Assembly (NCBI GenBank): GCA_041744795.1
Contig: JBGTKD010000037.1
Coordinates: 1-6,032, forward strand
Reading direction: 5' to 3'
Length of the DNA stretch: 6,032 nucleotides
Origin: DATHWB01 sp041744795
GTDB taxonomy: Bacteria; Actinomycetota; Acidimicrobiia; Spongiisociales; ZC4RG35
Part shown: in pieces, positions 5,468 to 6,032 of the stretch
How the letters are laid out: every line of letters starts with the position of its first letter
Position numbering within the stretch: the first letter of the stretch is position 1
Translations under genes and position numbers: made by a program
Notes under the pieces: model-generated
Databases searched by the model: none
What the model saw: the letters and a program-made list of their open reading frames with translations, nothing else
Told to the model about the DNA's origin: nothing

Positions 5468-5880
5468 CGTACACCGCCCACAACCCTGGGCCACTGTATG
5501 CGGCGATCGTGACCCGTCTTGAAACCCAGACGGGTGCGGCGATCGGACGTTCCGAAGCGCCGACCGGTGCAGCGAAAGCTCTCGGCACCACCGCCTACGC
5601 AGTCGTCCATCCAATATTGGAGAGCTTCGAAGGGTCCATCGGCGACCCCCACCAGATCGACGTGTACCTCTTCCAGGTGACCTCCGTTGGTGGATCAGCC
5701 GCGCACGCCCAAGCGATGCAGCATGCCGTCCGGGCTGCGCTCGTCGGATGGGCCCCAACAGTCACCGGACGAGCGACAACCAAGATCCGTTTGGCTGACG
5801 GTTCGGGGATTGCCCGAGACGACGGAGTACAGCCTCCAGCTTTCTTCTCGACCGACCGGTACGAGATCTTCACCAGCTGA
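5464..5880 (+). CDS. Tail terminator protein
   Basis: Tail terminators form a ring at the head-proximal end of the tail tube, stop its growth and join tail to head. The 138-residue protein has the right position (after the gp10-like gene) and the usual pattern: the N-terminal helix 'PLYAAIVTRLETQTG' (10-24), a strand 'AYAVVHPI' (45-51), 'QIDVYLFQVTSVGGSAAHAQAMQHAVRAAL' across residues 64-93, typical of the family's central strand-helix, then 'VTGRATTKIRL' and the C-terminal 'GIARDDGVQPPAFFSTDRYEIFTS'. That last element, 'rDD.v.pp.Fy..dry...t', is very common in actinophage tail terminators. Start ATG overlaps the previous stop by four bases and lacks a good ribosome site, implying coupled translation. 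Confidence 0.87.
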   Translation: MTYTAHNPGPLYAAIVTRLETQTGAAIGRSEAPTGAAKALGTTAYAVVHPILESFEGSIGDPHQIDVYLFQVTSVGGSAAHAQAMQHAVRAALVGWAPTVTGRATTKIRLADGSGIARDDGVQPPAFFSTDRYEIFTS

Positions 5881-5884
5881 CCCC

Positions 5885-5901
5885 GCGGGCACCGTGCCCG
5901 T
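5885..5901 (+). other. Small hairpin between tail terminator and next gene
   Basis: CGGGCA at 5886-5891 pairs with TGCCCG at 5895-5900 around a CCG loop, with an extra G-T wobble pair at 5885/5901. It starts four bases after the tail terminator stop, in the 41-base gap, and no T run follows. It may be a weak terminator or mRNA-processing stem, as with the larger stem after the capsid gene; six pairs may also be chance. Confidence 0.35.
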
Positions 5902-5921
5902 CCGACAGAAAGGAGACGGCG

Positions 5922-6032
5922 ATGGCCGTCGACCCTGATGAGCGGGTGCGGATCGAACATCCGGACCTGCCTGACACAAAGAAGAACCCACCCATCGTGC
6001 CCCGTGGCTCCCTTGAGGAAGTCTGGCGCGAT
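5922..6032 (+). CDS. Start of a small phage protein after the tail terminator (partial, unassigned)
   Basis: The frame opens at ATG 5922 with a strong ribosome site, AAAGGAG at 5909-5915, six bases upstream, and stays open to the window end, giving 37 residues. The visible part is hydrophilic and proline/aspartate-rich: MAVDPDERVRIEHPDLPD, then TKKNPPIVPRGSLEEVWRD. The 'hPdLp....ppxVPxxSLxxVWxD' pattern recalls short phage peptides, or ends of neck proteins, that finish with a '(K)GW' motif a few residues later. If so, this would be a protein of only about 45-55 residues, and the major tail protein would follow. Alternatively it is the N-terminus of a larger tail protein. The coding call is well supported by ribosome site and spacing; the function is open. 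Confidence 0.75.
   Translation, partial: MAVDPDERVRIEHPDLPDTKKNPPIVPRGSLEEVWRD

Noticed and set aside
138..5991. Many open frames on the minus strand (for example 3701-4081, 4177-4584, 4735-5136, 5595-5960)
   Set aside because: Each lies opposite a well-supported plus-strand gene, shows Arg/Ser/Pro-rich low-information protein typical of antisense frames in GC-rich DNA, and has no family resemblance.
1..6032. Search for tRNA, CRISPR array, insertion sequence, integrase or att site, toxin-antitoxin or defence genes
   Set aside because: By reading both strands I saw no array of spaced repeats, no cloverleaf and no matching protein motifs; coding sequence of phage structural genes fills nearly the whole window.

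Overview
The window is a compact stretch of plus-strand genes from the head and head-tail joining region of a tailed bacteriophage (siphovirus-like, HK97-type capsid) or a prophage. The base composition is clearly GC-rich, codons end mostly in G or C, and the proteins resemble those of phages of high-GC Actinobacteria (Mycobacteriales such as Gordonia, Rhodococcus or Mycobacterium). That host range is an inference from protein style and composition. No host gene, integrase, att site, tRNA or CRISPR array is present, so the window does not show whether this is a free phage or a prophage.

Layout: (1) 1-453 holds the C-terminal end of an unidentified protein with a small internal repeat, then a 103-residue predicted beta-rich protein of uncertain role. 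(2) 467-3614 is the capsid core: portal, prohead maturation protease and major capsid protein (MCP). The MCP has an N-terminal coiled-coil delta-like domain, so no separate scaffold gene is expected. (3) 3615-4156 opens with a 16-bp perfect hairpin just after the MCP stop, followed by two small genes: a 54-residue charged coiled-coil protein and a 103-residue protein with a threefold D-x-[LIM]-G-R-x-[LV] motif and a small beta domain. (4) 4160-5880 is the neck set in canonical order: gp6/gp15-like head-tail connector, head-closure (stopper) protein, HK97 gp10-like protein and tail terminator. (5) 5922-6032 is the start of a further small or tail gene, cut by the window edge.

How they work together: the portal forms the DNA-packaging vertex, and the MCP assembles into a prohead around its own delta domains. 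The protease removes those domains, DNA is packaged, and the connector and stopper close the portal. The gp10-like protein and the tail terminator form the interface to a tail built separately. Most genes from the portal on are linked by ATGA or other short overlaps or by gaps of a few bases. The exception is the MCP, which has a hairpin in the gap on each side (6-bp stem before, 16-bp stem after), consistent with its transcript being adjusted separately.

Most of this is a standard morphogenesis module and I see no new defence or regulatory system in it. The parts worth a second look are the hairpin after the MCP, a perfect 11-bp-stem hairpin hidden inside the connector gene, the GR-motif repeat protein, the two unassigned proteins before the portal, and repeated copies of the octamer TCGCGCGA.
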